Below, in pieces: positions 26,831 through 36,836 of a stretch of DNA of 64,000 nt. Source of the DNA: Pyruvatibacter sp. HU-CL02332. GTDB lineage: Bacteria; Pseudomonadota; Alphaproteobacteria; CGMCC-115125. A program made the translations under genes and the position numbers. Position 1 is the stretch's first letter, and every line of letters starts with the position of its first letter. The notes beneath the pieces were generated by a model. The model made no database searches, was not told the origin of the DNA, and saw nothing but the letters and a program-made list of their open reading frames with translations. The DNA lies in NCBI RefSeq assembly GCF_040362765.1, contig NZ_BAABWK010000002.1:558001-622000 (forward strand). Direction: 5' to 3'.

Positions 26831-27962
26831 CTATTCCGCGACCTCGGCTGTAGCCTGTTCTTTGTCTTCTACCTTGTTAGCGAGCGCTGCCGCCAGGAAC
26901 GGGTCAATTCCACCATCAAGCACGGCGGAGGGATTACCGATCTCCACGCCAGTACGCAGATCCTTCACCAACTGATATGGCTGCAATACATAAGACCGGA
27001 TCTGGTGCCCCCAACCGATGTCGGTTTTGCTGGCTGCCTGCTCCTGGGCCTCTTCTTCACGCCGCTGTAGCTCAGCTTCATAAATGCGCGCCCTTAGCAT
27101 CGTCCAGGCTGTTGCCTTGTTCTTGTGTTGCGAGCGCTCATTTTGGCACTGAACCACAATTCCCGTCGGATTATGAGTGATGCGAACCGCACTGTCCGTC
27201 GTGTTGACATGCTGCCCACCGGCGCCAGATGCGCGGTAGGTATCGATACGAACGTCGGACTCAGGGATATCGATCTCAATCGAGTCATCGACAATGGGAT
27301 AGACCCAAACGCTGGCAAAACTTGTATGACGGCGCGCCTGACTGTCGTAAGGCGAAATGCGTACCAGACGATGGACACCGGATTCCGTCCGCAGCCAACC
27401 ATAGGCGTTATGGCCTTTTATCTGCAGCGTTGCGGATTTGATGCCGGCTTCTTCACCCTGGGTTTCTGCAACAAGATCTACCTTGTAGCCCTTGGCTTCG
27501 CCCCAGCGCATGTACATGCGCAGCAACATCTGAGCCCAATCATTGGACTCGGTGCCACCAGCACCGGCGTGGACTTCCAAGTAGGTATCATTGGAGTCTG
27601 CTTCTCCAGACAGCAATGTCTCAAGCTCACGTTCCGCAGCGAGGTCACGCGCAGCCCTCAAGCTGGCCTCTGCTTCAGCGACCACTTCTTCGTCGCCCTC
27701 TGCTTCGCCCATCTCAATGAGCTCCACGTTGTCAGACAGTGCGCTTTCAAGGTCGCGGTAGTTTTTCAGTGCGGTTTCGAGCCGAGTGCGATCACGCATT
27801 ACAGCTTGTGCCTTTTCGGGATCGTCCCAGAGGCTTGAATCTTCTGCCCGCTCGTTGAGCTTCTCTAGTTCCCGTTCCGTCTCGACCGGGTCAAAGATGC
27901 CTCCTCAGCAGCGCAAGCGACTGCTGGAGTTCGTCAACGAGATCACGGATCTCGGCACGCAT
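26831..27962 (-). CDS. prfB: Peptide chain release factor 2, with programmed +1 frameshift
   Basis: RF2 reads UGA and UAA stop codons. The gene starts at ATG 27962, runs 23 codons ([20 protein letters not shown]...), meets an in-frame TGA at 27893-27891 and must shift +1 to continue from GAC at 27892 as [20 protein letters not shown]. The joined product is about 376 aa. The signals are the internal Shine-Dalgarno AGGAGG, then CAT CTT TGA C, matching the classical autoregulatory site: low RF2 favours the shift. The GGQ motif is in SGAGGQHVN and the stop-recognition tripeptide is SPY ([11 protein letters not shown]). Reading only the downstream frame would wrongly give a truncated 322-aa protein. 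Confidence 0.95.
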
Positions 27963-28088
27963 GGATACTCTCCTGAAATCCGTCTTCCGGCGGCGGCTTT
28001 CCCCGTTCTGCCTACACAGTGAGTAGGAAGATGCCGCCTGCTGGTCAGACGTAAATGTGAAGCGCGGAACCTAGGCCCGGAAGGCCGG

Positions 28089-30581
28089 TCAGTAAAGCCC
28101 GCCAGTGCCTGTTCCCAATGTAGGGACAGGTGGAGGTGGTGTGCTGTCGCCTGACACATATGTGTCCGTTGTAGTGCCCCGCAAAACTTGCGACGGCGCG
28201 CGAGGTTCTGTTCCAGCCTTGAAGGCTTCCAGAATGGCTCCATCACTACCGGGTCGCGCGATCAGGCCAGATTTCCCATTGACGCGCACAAGCGTGACGC
28301 CCGGTGGAATACGGAATGGAAGTGCCGGCTTGTCGGCAAGAGCTTCGCGCATCACATCGCGGAACACAGGTGCCGCAAGACCACCGCCCGTTTCGCCGCG
28401 CCCCATTGGTTTGGGCTCATCAAAACCAACGAATACACCAAGTGCCAGGTCTGGCGAGAACCCGACAAACCAAGCATCCTGCTCACGGTTTGTGGTTCCC
28501 GTCTTGCCTGCCAGGGGTTTGCCAATGGAGGCAATAGTACGCCCGGTGCCGCGTTGCACGACGCCGCGAAGCATCGACACGACCTGGTAGGCTGTACGCG
28601 GATCAATAACCCGTTCTCGTGTGTCCGAGATGTTAGGCGATGCCTGACCTGCCCATTCGTTGGCAGCACAGCCAAGACACTCACGGACATCGTGGCGATA
28701 AATGGTGCGACCGTAACGGTCCTGAATTCGGTCAATCAGAACGGGCTCGATTTTCTTACCGCCATTCACCAACATCCCGTAGGCGTTTGTCAGCTTGAGC
28801 AAAGTCGTTTCACCGGCGCCCAATGACATGGACAGGACGGGCATCATGTCATCCATGATGCCAAAGCGACGCGCGTACTCGCTGACCTTTTCCATGCCGA
28901 CAGCCTGCGCCAGCCGCACCGTCATTACGTTGCGTGATTTTTCCAGTCCGAGGCGAAGTGTCGATGGTCCGTAGAATGTACGTGAGTAGTTTTCCGGTTT
29001 CCAAAGCGCAAGGCCTGGTCCCTGCTCGATAACGAAGGGCGCATCCAGAACAAGACTGGATGGCGTGTAGCCATTATCGAGGGCAGCTGCATACACAAAT
29101 GGCTTGAACGATGACCCGGGCTGACGAATGGCCTGTGTCGCGCGATTGAATTCAGAAAGCTGGTAGCTGAAGCCACCGACCAGAGCGAGGACGCGACCAG
29201 TGTGCGGATCAATTGCGACGACTGCCCCGTTTACTTCTGGAATCTGTCGCAGCGCATAACGTGCCTGGCCAGAGGACCCATCTTCGGCAACGGCGGGAGC
29301 GACCCAAATGACGTCACCGCCACTAAGTACCTGTGTCGCGTCAGTGATCTCAGGTCCCGTTTTCCTGTTGTTGGTGGACGCCCGCGCCCATGTGACTTCA
29401 GATAGCGGGATGAACCCCGTCTCACCTGGATCAACCATACGGCCGGCTTCGTCTACGTCGGGGCGCAGACCAATCTCAGCGCCTTCCGCAGTGACGTCCA
29501 GGACAACGGCCAGACGCCATGGTGCAAGATCGCGCGCTGTGTCCATGCCGACAAGTGCTTTTGGCCAATCCGCAGTCCAGTCGGTCGCCTGATCCATGCT
29601 GGCAAATGCACCGCGCCACCCATGGCGCTGATCATAGGCCACCAGCGTTTCGCGAAGGGCTGATCGAATGATGGCCTGAAGGTTTGTGTCCAGGGTCGTG
29701 CGGACCGAAAGACCACCATCGTAGATCTTCTCCTCGTCATACATGCTGATGGCACGACGACGCACTTCCTCGACAAAGAACTGAGTTTCAACGATCTGTG
29801 CGCCTGATGGACGAGGTGTGATGTTGAATGGTTCAGCGCGGGCAACAGACGCCTCAAATGGGGTGATCCACTCATTCTCCGTCATCCGGGAAAGCACCCA
29901 GTTGCGCCGGGCAACAGCCCGCTCGCGCTGACGGAATGGATGATAGTTGTTAGGTGCCTTAGGCAAGGCTGCGAGATAAGCCATCTCGCCAAGGGTCAAT
30001 TCATCAAGCGACTTTCCGAAGTAGTTGAGTGCTGCGGCAGCGACACCATAGGAGCCCAGACCGAGATAAATTTCATTGAGATAGAGCTCAAGGATACGCT
30101 CCTTGGAGTACGCAGTCTCAATCCGGCGGGCCAGAAGAGCTTCTTTGATTTTACGCTCGAACGACACTTCGTTGGTCAGAAGAAAATTCTTGGCGACCTG
30201 TTGAGTGATCGTGGAAGCACCTTCCAAACGGCGGTTGTTCACATAGTTGGCAACATTGGAGACAGTTGCACGCAGAACACCGAAAATGTCGACGCCCTCG
30301 TGGTCAAAGAAGTTTTTGTCTTCCGCGGACAGGAAGGCGTTGATCAGGTCTTTGGGAATGGCTGTGATCGGAACATACAAACGCCGCTCACGCGCAAATT
30401 CAGCAATCAGGGAGCCATCGCCTGCATGGGCACGCGTCATTACCGGCGGCTCATAGTGGGCCAGTTGGTCATGAGGAGGCAGATCCTGCGAGAAACTCCA
30501 CAGCAAGAAAGCCACGCCCAATGCCACGCCCGCTACGAGCACAACACCTGCAACCCCGAGGTAAGCAAGAATTCTCATCAT
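28089..30581 (-). CDS. mrcA: Penicillin-binding protein 1A
   Basis: The 830-aa bifunctional enzyme polymerises and crosslinks peptidoglycan. A transmembrane helix (about 5-30) precedes the GT51 glycosyltransferase domain, whose EDKNFFDHEG (catalytic Glu87) and STITQQVAKN motifs are present. The transpeptidase domain carries SSFK (Ser490, Lys493), SRN (549-551) and KTGT (693-696). Between them is an OB-like PBP1A insert (about 320-440). It sits downstream of amiC and 126 bp upstream of prfB on the same strand. The organisation is standard for alphaproteobacteria. Confidence 0.95.
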   Translation of the reverse strand: MMRILAYLGVAGVVLVAGVALGVAFLLWSFSQDLPPHDQLAHYEPPVMTRAHAGDGSLIAEFARERRLYVPITAIPKDLINAFLSAEDKNFFDHEGVDIFGVLRATVSNVANYVNNRRLEGASTITQQVAKNFLLTNEVSFERKIKEALLARRIETAYSKERILELYLNEIYLGLGSYGVAAAALNYFGKSLDELTLGEMAYLAALPKAPNNYHPFRQRERAVARRNWVLSRMTENEWITPFEASVARAEPFNITPRPSGAQIVETQFFVEEVRRRAISMYDEEKIYDGGLSVRTTLDTNLQAIIRSALRETLVAYDQRHGWRGAFASMDQATDWTADWPKALVGMDTARDLAPWRLAVVLDVTAEGAEIGLRPDVDEAGRMVDPGETGFIPLSEVTWARASTNNRKTGPEITDATQVLSGGDVIWVAPAVAEDGSSGQARYALRQIPEVNGAVVAIDPHTGRVLALVGGFSYQLSEFNRATQAIRQPGSSFKPFVYAAALDNGYTPSSLVLDAPFVIEQGPGLALWKPENYSRTFYGPSTLRLGLEKSRNVMTVRLAQAVGMEKVSEYARRFGIMDDMMPVLSMSLGAGETTLLKLTNAYGMLVNGGKKIEPVLIDRIQDRYGRTIYRHDVRECLGCAANEWAGQASPNISDTRERVIDPRTAYQVVSMLRGVVQRGTGRTIASIGKPLAGKTGTTNREQDAWFVGFSPDLALGVFVGFDEPKPMGRGETGGGLAAPVFRDVMREALADKPALPFRIPPGVTLVRVNGKSGLIARPGSDGAILEAFKAGTEPRAPSQVLRGTTTDTYVSGDSTPPPPVPTLGTGTGGLY

Positions 30582-30816
30582 CTGGTCAGATACGTCCCCG
30601 GTCGTATGAAGTCGCTCGAAGCCTTAAGGCCCGCGCGCGCAAATGTGCTCTTGAAGCTGAACAAATGTGGAGCCTGCACATGTCTATCGCCGAGCGAGCG
30701 TGCATCTTCAAGAGTAATCCCATGTAGTGGTGAATTATGGCACGCCCGTGGCCTGCTTTTCCAATCACGACAGGCATTTAGCGGCAGGGTTGAACCACAT
30801 ATTTTTCGCAAATCGG

Positions 30817-32082
30817 CTATTGGCTGGCCTCCGCCAATCGCTCGGCAAAGTAGGCGTCAACGCCGCGTGCGATTGCCTGCGAGGTCTTCTTTCGCCAGCT
30901 TGAAGACGTGAGGCTTAGCTCGTCATCTGAATTGGTTAAGAAGCCCAGTTCGATCAGGACAGACGGAACATCCGGCGCCTTCAACACTCTGAAACCGGCA
31001 AACCGGTGCGTGTTGCGCAGGATTTTGGTGACTTCAGACATTTTGGGGATCACGGTCTGCGCAAAGCGGACCGACAGGTTCTTCGTTTCGCGCTGCGCGA
31101 GGTCAATGAGGATATCACGCACCTCGTCGCTATCCCCGCCAAGATTCACACCTGCAATAACGTCAGCGTCGTTTTCCTTGCGAGCCAGGCGCGCTGCTTC
31201 AGCATCAGACGCTTTTTCCGACAAGGTGTAGACTGAGGCGCCGCGGACATCCCGCCGTTCAATCGAGTCCGCATGAACGGAGATGAAGAGGTCGGCATTG
31301 TGGCGGCGAGCGATCGCTACCCGCTCTCTGAGCTCAATGAAGATATCGGTGTCGCGCGTCAGGTGGACCTCGTACCTGCCAGTAGACTTCAGGGCTTCGC
31401 CCAGGGACTTGGCAAACGCCAGTGTCACGTTTTTCTCGCGCGTTCCGCGGCCGCCCAGTGCGCCGGGGTCGACGCCCCCATGGCCGGCATCAATGACAAC
31501 AATCTTTCGAGCATTGGTGACGGGTTTGGCACTTGGCACGTCTGGCGTGGGTTTGGTGGCCACAGGTGTTGCGGGCGCTGCATCCGGCCAGCCGGCAGCT
31601 GCTCTGAATGAGGCATCTGGTGTGCTGACAAGATCGAACACAATGCGCCAGTTCTTATTGTTGGTCGGATCTGGCGGCAGCACGAAAGAACGCGAGATTT
31701 TTGCTGGCCCGGAGAGATCAATCACGACACGAGCGTTGCCGGGACGGAAGAGACCGTAACGGAATGAGCTAACCAGTCCGCGGCCGGCAGGGACGAAGTC
31801 CGAGGCCAGTTCCCAATCGAGTGCCGGAAGGTCAATAATAAGGCGGTGAGGGTCGGCCAAAGTAAAAGCCTTGGCTTCCACTTTTCCGCTCAACTCCAGC
31901 ACAAAACGGGTCGTCTCACCGCTCTTACCTAGTCGCACATCAATTACAGACGGAGCGACATCCTGCGCATATGCAGGGACCACCAGATTCGCACCGAGTG
32001 CGCCGCAAATGATTGCGGCGGCACCCAGCAAGCGCTTCAACACTTGAACAGGTTTCCTGGAAAAGAGATGTGAGATCGGCAT
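30817..32082 (-). CDS. N-acetylmuramoyl-L-alanine amidase, AmiC type
   Basis: The 421-aa exported amidase has a signal peptide with a basic start (MPISHLFSRKPVQVLKRLL) and a cleavage site near PAYAQ (residue 40). An AMIN domain (about 45-150) for septal targeting follows, then a linker with Pro/Thr-rich repeats and an Amidase_3 catalytic domain. Zinc ligands are seen in IDAGHGGVDPGALG (His), the VHLTRDTD/HADS region (SVHADSIERRDVRG) and the Glu in VLIELGFLTNSDDE. It cleaves peptide stems during division. ATG 32082 is chosen because the signal peptide begins there; ATG 32133 gives 17 extra residues. Confidence 0.92.
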   Translation of the reverse strand: MPISHLFSRKPVQVLKRLLGAAAIICGALGANLVVPAYAQDVAPSVIDVRLGKSGETTRFVLELSGKVEAKAFTLADPHRLIIDLPALDWELASDFVPAGRGLVSSFRYGLFRPGNARVVIDLSGPAKISRSFVLPPDPTNNKNWRIVFDLVSTPDASFRAAAGWPDAAPATPVATKPTPDVPSAKPVTNARKIVVIDAGHGGVDPGALGGRGTREKNVTLAFAKSLGEALKSTGRYEVHLTRDTDIFIELRERVAIARRHNADLFISVHADSIERRDVRGASVYTLSEKASDAEAARLARKENDADVIAGVNLGGDSDEVRDILIDLAQRETKNLSVRFAQTVIPKMSEVTKILRNTHRFAGFRVLKAPDVPSVLIELGFLTNSDDELSLTSSSWRKKTSQAIARGVDAYFAERLAEASQ

Positions 32083-32813
32083 TACGGCAGATTTCCGGGC
32101 ATTTGAAACCGGTGCTGGACAATCCACCAACAACGGGAGCGAGTACTAAACGGCTAGAATCCGCCAAAATCAGGGCTCAGCCGCACATTGACCACGAATA
32201 ATAAGTGGCAAAGGATTAACCGCTCATAAACCATCTCGCCCGCAGGCTCACTCTCGAGCCGTTTTTCGGCAGGATTGGCACATGTGTATCGTGCCGCTTG
32301 CATGTCACGGGACGGCCCGGCTACAACTTAAGCCGTGCAAATGACGGACACGCGCGCAATCAGGGGCAAGAAATCCCTGAAATCCGCGAAATCTCTCATA
32401 AAAGCACGTCTTTTTCAGGTGACTCGTTGGGGACCGGCTCGTTGGCCGGATAGACGATCATCAGAACGTATGAATTTTGACCGTATCAGGCACGCCACCC
32501 TCAAATCGTTGGCGACGTCTGAGATCGAGACAACCGCTTGGGCCCAATCGGCAAGACTGCCGGTCTACGCCCACCTTGAAAACTGAACCAATGACCGTTT
32601 CTCGACCCAGCACAGCACGCAAATTCGCCTTCAGGCGAACCGCGGCTTTGCGGGCGCTATTCGGACATGCGCCATCGAGCGCGTGGACGCGAAACGGCAT
32701 TCCCTTATCCCTTATTGCGCGCCGCGCGGCAGAGATGCCCGCCCGGACACCTCACCGCTTGTTTGCAGGTGAAGTAAGCCCGGCCAGCGCCGGCGCGCCT
32801 GGAGAACATGCCC
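32083..32813. other. Long divergent region and rne leader
   Basis: About 730 bases contain no convincing gene. Small open frames here lack good starts and family resemblance. The region must hold the amiC promoter and a long leader for rne; leaders of several hundred nucleotides are known for autoregulated RNase E genes. A TTAA-N7-TAAA near-match to a CtrA box is at 32216-32230. The last 35 bases before the start can fold GC-rich pairs around GGCCAGCGCCGGC. Confidence 0.55.
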
Positions 32814-35645
32814 ATGGGCAAGAAAATGCTGATAGACGCGGCCCACCGGGAAGAAACCCGCGTGGCCATCGTCTCGGGAAATCGTGTCGAGAACTTCGAC
32901 TTTGAATCCGAGGCCAAACGTCCCTTAAGGGGCAATATCTATCTCGCGAAAGTCACACGCGTTGAACCGTCACTTCAGGCTGCCTTCATTGAGTATGGCG
33001 GCAACAGGCACGGCTTTCTTGCGTTCAGCGAAATTCATCCTGACTACTATCAAATTCCTGTCGCGGACCGCGAAAAGTTGTTGGCTGAAGAAGCCGCAGA
33101 GGAATTCGATGAGGATGACGACAATTACGATGAAGATGACGATGGCGACACAGACGCTGCCTCAGACGAGAGCGATGATGCCTATGACATAGGCGCTCAT
33201 GCTTTTGAAGCAGACGATGAGAGCGAAAACGGTGAAGGCGAAACCTCCGTCGATGAGGCAGATGCACCTGCGATAGCAGCTGAGGCTGCGTCGACAGAGA
33301 CCGTCAGCGAAGATGTCTCCGACGATGAAGATGCTGTCGACGATGATGGCGATCTGCCAGAGACCAACATCGAAGAGATCAACGACGAAGACAGTGCCGA
33401 AGAAGTTACATCCTCAGACGAGGATGACGACATCGACACAAGCGAGGATGATGACGAAAGCGACGACCAGAGTGACGAAAACTCTGAGGCGTCCAGCGAT
33501 GAAGATGAGACAGTCGCAGCCACCGACGGTGAAGACGAAAAGAAGTCTGACAATCGCGGTCGTGGACGCGGGCGCGGCCGCAACGGAAACCGGAATGGTG
33601 GACGTGGTTCCTCGCGCGGTCGCAATGGCCGAAGCGGCGATCGTCGCCCGAGCCGCCGCAGCCGCTCGCGTCACTACAAGATTCAGGAAGTCATAAAGCG
33701 CCGCCAGATCATGCTGGTACAGGTCGTAAAAGAAGAGCGCGGCAACAAGGGCGCAGCACTCACGACCTATCTGTCACTTGCTGGCCGCTATTGCGTCCTG
33801 ATGCCCAACACCGCACGCGGTGGCGGCATCTCACGGAAAATTACCAACACGTCTGACCGTCGCCGCCTCAAAGAAGCGATGAATGAGATGGACGTGGCAA
33901 CCGGCATGGGCCTTATCGTCCGCACCGCCGGCGCAAATCGCACGAAGGTCGAAATCAAGCGTGATTTCGATTACCTGCTGCGACTTTGGGAGAACATTCG
34001 CGACCTGACGCTCAAGTCTTCTGCTCCGTGCCTGATTTACGAAGAAGGCGATCTGATCAAGCGGTCCATCCGTGACCAGTATTCCAAGGACATCGACGAG
34101 ATCATTGTTGATGGTGACAAGGCGTACAAGGAAGCCAAGGACTTCATGCGCATGCTCATGCCGAGCCATGCGAAAAACGTGAAACGCTACAAGGATCGCG
34201 AGCCGCTGTTGCAGCGCCATGGTGTGCAAAGCGAGCTTGATGCTCTGCTTGAGCCAACTGTTACGCTTAAGTCAGGCGGTTACATCGTCATCAATCCGAC
34301 GGAAGCGCTTGTTTCCATTGACGTTAACTCCGGCAAATCCACCAAAGAACACAATATCGAGGCGACTGCCGTTTCCACGAACCTGGAAGCTGCCGAAGAG
34401 ATCGCGCGCCAGCTACGGCTTCGCGACATGGCCGGTCTTGTCGTCATCGACTTCATCGATATGGATGAGCCGCGCAACAATCGCGCCGTTGAACGCAAAC
34501 TCAAAGATAGCCTGAAGCAGGATCGAGCCCGCATCCAGGTTGGGCGAATTTCTTCATTCGGCCTTCTTGAAATGTCACGTCAGCGCATGCGCTCCGGCGT
34601 ACTGGAGGGGTCAACTGACACCTGCCCACACTGTCAGGGAACAGGCATGATCCGGTCGACGGAATCTGCTGCACTTCAGGTGTTGCGTGCCGTTGAGGCT
34701 GAAGCCCTCAAGGGTCGGGCAAAGGCGTTGGATGTTAACGTCCCAATGGACATTGCGGTGTTTATTCTCAATCAGAAACGCACCACTCTGCTGGATATAG
34801 AACGTCGTGGTCGTGTCTCGATCTACATGGTTGCTGATGCTTCACTGATCTCTCCTGACTATTCCATCAAGCGCACGGATGAACGCACACCAGATGTGTC
34901 TGTTGATACGGACGCGTTGAGCATGGAAAGCGCATTCGACGAAGAAGAAGATGCAGCACTCGACGCGCAGGCTGAAGCTGCGGCGCGTAGCGAAGAAGAA
35001 GCAGACGCGTCAGCTAATGCCGGAAGCAATGACGGTGTTGAGGCCGATGGTGACGCAGAGGACAAGCCCAAGCGTCGGCGTCGTAGGCGTCGCGGTCGCA
35101 AGTCAGACTCTGATTCTGCGGAAAATGGTGCAGCCGAGGATGGCGACGCCTCTGAGGCCTCAGCAACCGATGCATCTACCTCTGAAGATGGTGACGACGA
35201 GACGCCGGAGCTTGATGAAGATGGCAAGCCGCGCAAGCGCCGCCGCCGTGGCCGCCGAGGTGGCAGGCGTCATCGTAGGACGGCTGATGCGGATGATAAC
35301 GGTACTTCAACAGACACAAATGGTGAGGTCGAAACGACAGCTGACGCATCTGGTCCCGGCGTAGAGATCGATCCATCCACGTCCCATGAGGAGGAAGAAG
35401 CGCCGGTATTGGTAGCCTATTCTTCAGGTGCATCAGAGCCGATGGTCGTGGACCAATCGCAGACACCCGCTGAGTCCACCACCATTACTCCTACCAGCGA
35501 AACTGAGGACGAAGCAGAGAATGCTGTGGCGGATACAGCGCCAGCATATGTTGCTCAGACTGAAGCTCCGGTGGAAGTGGAAAAGGCAGAAAAACCTGCT
35601 GAACCAACCAAGCGCGGATGGTGGCAGCGTCGACTGTCCAGCTAG
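32814..35645 (+). CDS. rne: Ribonuclease E
   Basis: The 943-aa endoribonuclease initiates mRNA decay and rRNA/tRNA processing. The start MGKKMLIDA has GGAG nine bases upstream; ATG 32808 is too close to it. The S1 domain (from about 36) is split by a very acidic insert of about 150 residues, followed by an RGRGRGRN tract, and resumes at RHYKIQEVIKRRQIMLVQV. The DNase-I-like catalytic region has SIDVNSGKST and VVIDFIDMD, giving the metal-binding aspartates. CPHCQG forms the Zn-link. The tail (about 690 on) alternates acidic and RRRRRGRK-type blocks, likely RNA and degradosome binding. Confidence 0.95.
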   Translation: MGKKMLIDAAHREETRVAIVSGNRVENFDFESEAKRPLRGNIYLAKVTRVEPSLQAAFIEYGGNRHGFLAFSEIHPDYYQIPVADREKLLAEEAAEEFDEDDDNYDEDDDGDTDAASDESDDAYDIGAHAFEADDESENGEGETSVDEADAPAIAAEAASTETVSEDVSDDEDAVDDDGDLPETNIEEINDEDSAEEVTSSDEDDDIDTSEDDDESDDQSDENSEASSDEDETVAATDGEDEKKSDNRGRGRGRGRNGNRNGGRGSSRGRNGRSGDRRPSRRSRSRHYKIQEVIKRRQIMLVQVVKEERGNKGAALTTYLSLAGRYCVLMPNTARGGGISRKITNTSDRRRLKEAMNEMDVATGMGLIVRTAGANRTKVEIKRDFDYLLRLWENIRDLTLKSSAPCLIYEEGDLIKRSIRDQYSKDIDEIIVDGDKAYKEAKDFMRMLMPSHAKNVKRYKDREPLLQRHGVQSELDALLEPTVTLKSGGYIVINPTEALVSIDVNSGKSTKEHNIEATAVSTNLEAAEEIARQLRLRDMAGLVVIDFIDMDEPRNNRAVERKLKDSLKQDRARIQVGRISSFGLLEMSRQRMRSGVLEGSTDTCPHCQGTGMIRSTESAALQVLRAVEAEALKGRAKALDVNVPMDIAVFILNQKRTTLLDIERRGRVSIYMVADASLISPDYSIKRTDERTPDVSVDTDALSMESAFDEEEDAALDAQAEAAARSEEEADASANAGSNDGVEADGDAEDKPKRRRRRRRGRKSDSDSAENGAAEDGDASEASATDASTSEDGDDETPELDEDGKPRKRRRRGRRGGRRHRRTADADDNGTSTDTNGEVETTADASGPGVEIDPSTSHEEEEAPVLVAYSSGASEPMVVDQSQTPAESTTITPTSETEDEAENAVADTAPAYVAQTEAPVEVEKAEKPAEPTKRGWWQRRLSS

Positions 35646-35663
35646 TGCAAAGTTGCCAAGCGT

Positions 35664-36827
35664 TTAGTCTACTTGGCTCAGTTTCATGGCTTTCAGACGC
35701 TTTACAGCTTCAACCATATGGCTTGTCGGCCCTGCGAATGAAAAACGCAGGGTCGTCTTGCCGGCTTCTGGATCAAAGTCTGTACCCGGGGTGACGGCAA
35801 TGTTCGCCTCCTCAAGAATGAGGCGACACAGTGCTTCGCTATCCCGTGTCAGATCACTCACATCAGCATAGATGTAAAATGCACCATCTGATGGCGCGAG
35901 TTTTGTAAATCCTACACTGGGCAAGCCATCCATTAGGACGTCCCGGTTGGCACGGTAGACGGCAAAATTGGATTCCAATTCAGGTGTTGCGTCAAACGCC
36001 TCGACAGCCGCGATCTGGCTAAGAGTTGGCACTGAAATGAAAAGGTTTTGAGCCAGTCTCTCTATTGGTCGCACCATCTCGTACGGCGCGATCATCCAGC
36101 CGATGCGCCACCCGGTCATGGAATAGTATTTTGAGAAACTGTTGATGACGATGGCATCAGGGTTGGACGCAAGTGCCGTTGCTTCAGGCACGGTCCCGTA
36201 GGTCAGCCGATGATAGATTTCATCACTGATAAGCGCGAGGCCATGCTGTTGCGCCACTTTTCCTATGTCTGCAAGTTCGCCTGGCTCGATCATCGCTCCC
36301 GTTGGGTTGGCGGGGCTCGCTATCAAGACACCGTCTAGCTTTGTTCTACGTGCAGCCTCATCGAGGGCCTCGGCTGTCATCTGGTAGCCAGAACTTGCGC
36401 CCGTTCGGACCGGAACCATTTCCAAATCCAGAGCCTTGATGATGTTGCGATAGGCAGGATAGGCAGGCATTGCCAGAGCAATTCTGGCACCGGCATCAAA
36501 GGCTGCGAGAAATGCCAGCTGGAACCCGCCAGAACTTCCAGAGGTAACGATCACCTGATCAGCAGAAACGGCTGTGCCGTAAGCTTCGTCATAGTGACGC
36601 GCAATGCGTGCGCGCAACTCCGGCAGGCCCAGCGCTTCTGCATAGCCCAACCTGTCAGCCTGCAGTGCCTGAGATGCAGCGCTCAACGCCAGCTGTGGCG
36701 CAGGCGTGCCGGGCTGCCCCACTTCCATATGGATCACATCATGGCCGTCGGCCTCACGCTGATTTGCAGCACGCATGACGTCCATCACAATGAACGGGTC
36801 GACCTGACCGCGATTGGAAAGCGTCAT
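35664..36827 (-). CDS. PLP-dependent aminotransferase, class I/II
   Basis: The 387-aa aminotransferase has the fold-type I pattern: MEVGQPGTPAP near residue 40, TSGSSGGFQLAF binding the phosphate, SPANPTGAMI, DEIYH and the PLP lysine in SFSKYYSMTGWRIGW. The C-terminal Arg (TLRFSFAG) binds the substrate carboxylate. This group includes aspartate and aromatic or branched-chain enzymes, so the amino donor cannot be told. Nine bases separate it from the gamma-glutamyltransferase-like gene upstream, so they are one operon. Confidence 0.88.
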   Translation of the reverse strand: MTLSNRGQVDPFIVMDVMRAANQREADGHDVIHMEVGQPGTPAPQLALSAASQALQADRLGYAEALGLPELRARIARHYDEAYGTAVSADQVIVTSGSSGGFQLAFLAAFDAGARIALAMPAYPAYRNIIKALDLEMVPVRTGASSGYQMTAEALDEAARRTKLDGVLIASPANPTGAMIEPGELADIGKVAQQHGLALISDEIYHRLTYGTVPEATALASNPDAIVINSFSKYYSMTGWRIGWMIAPYEMVRPIERLAQNLFISVPTLSQIAAVEAFDATPELESNFAVYRANRDVLMDGLPSVGFTKLAPSDGAFYIYADVSDLTRDSEALCRLILEEANIAVTPGTDFDPEAGKTTLRFSFAGPTSHMVEAVKRLKAMKLSQVD

Positions 36828-36836
36828 GTGATGCGA

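Noticed and set aside
26831-27799. prfB as a truncated gene or pseudogene
   Set aside because: The missing N-terminus is upstream in another frame and joined by a canonical programmed frameshift.
29940-30911. 323-aa frame antisense to mrcA and amiC
   Set aside because: It spans the gap and both genes on the opposite strand; the genes themselves carry all catalytic motifs.
33197-33625. 142-aa Ser-rich frame antisense to the RNase E insert
   Set aside because: The serine runs are the reverse of the Asp/Glu codons in the acidic insert.
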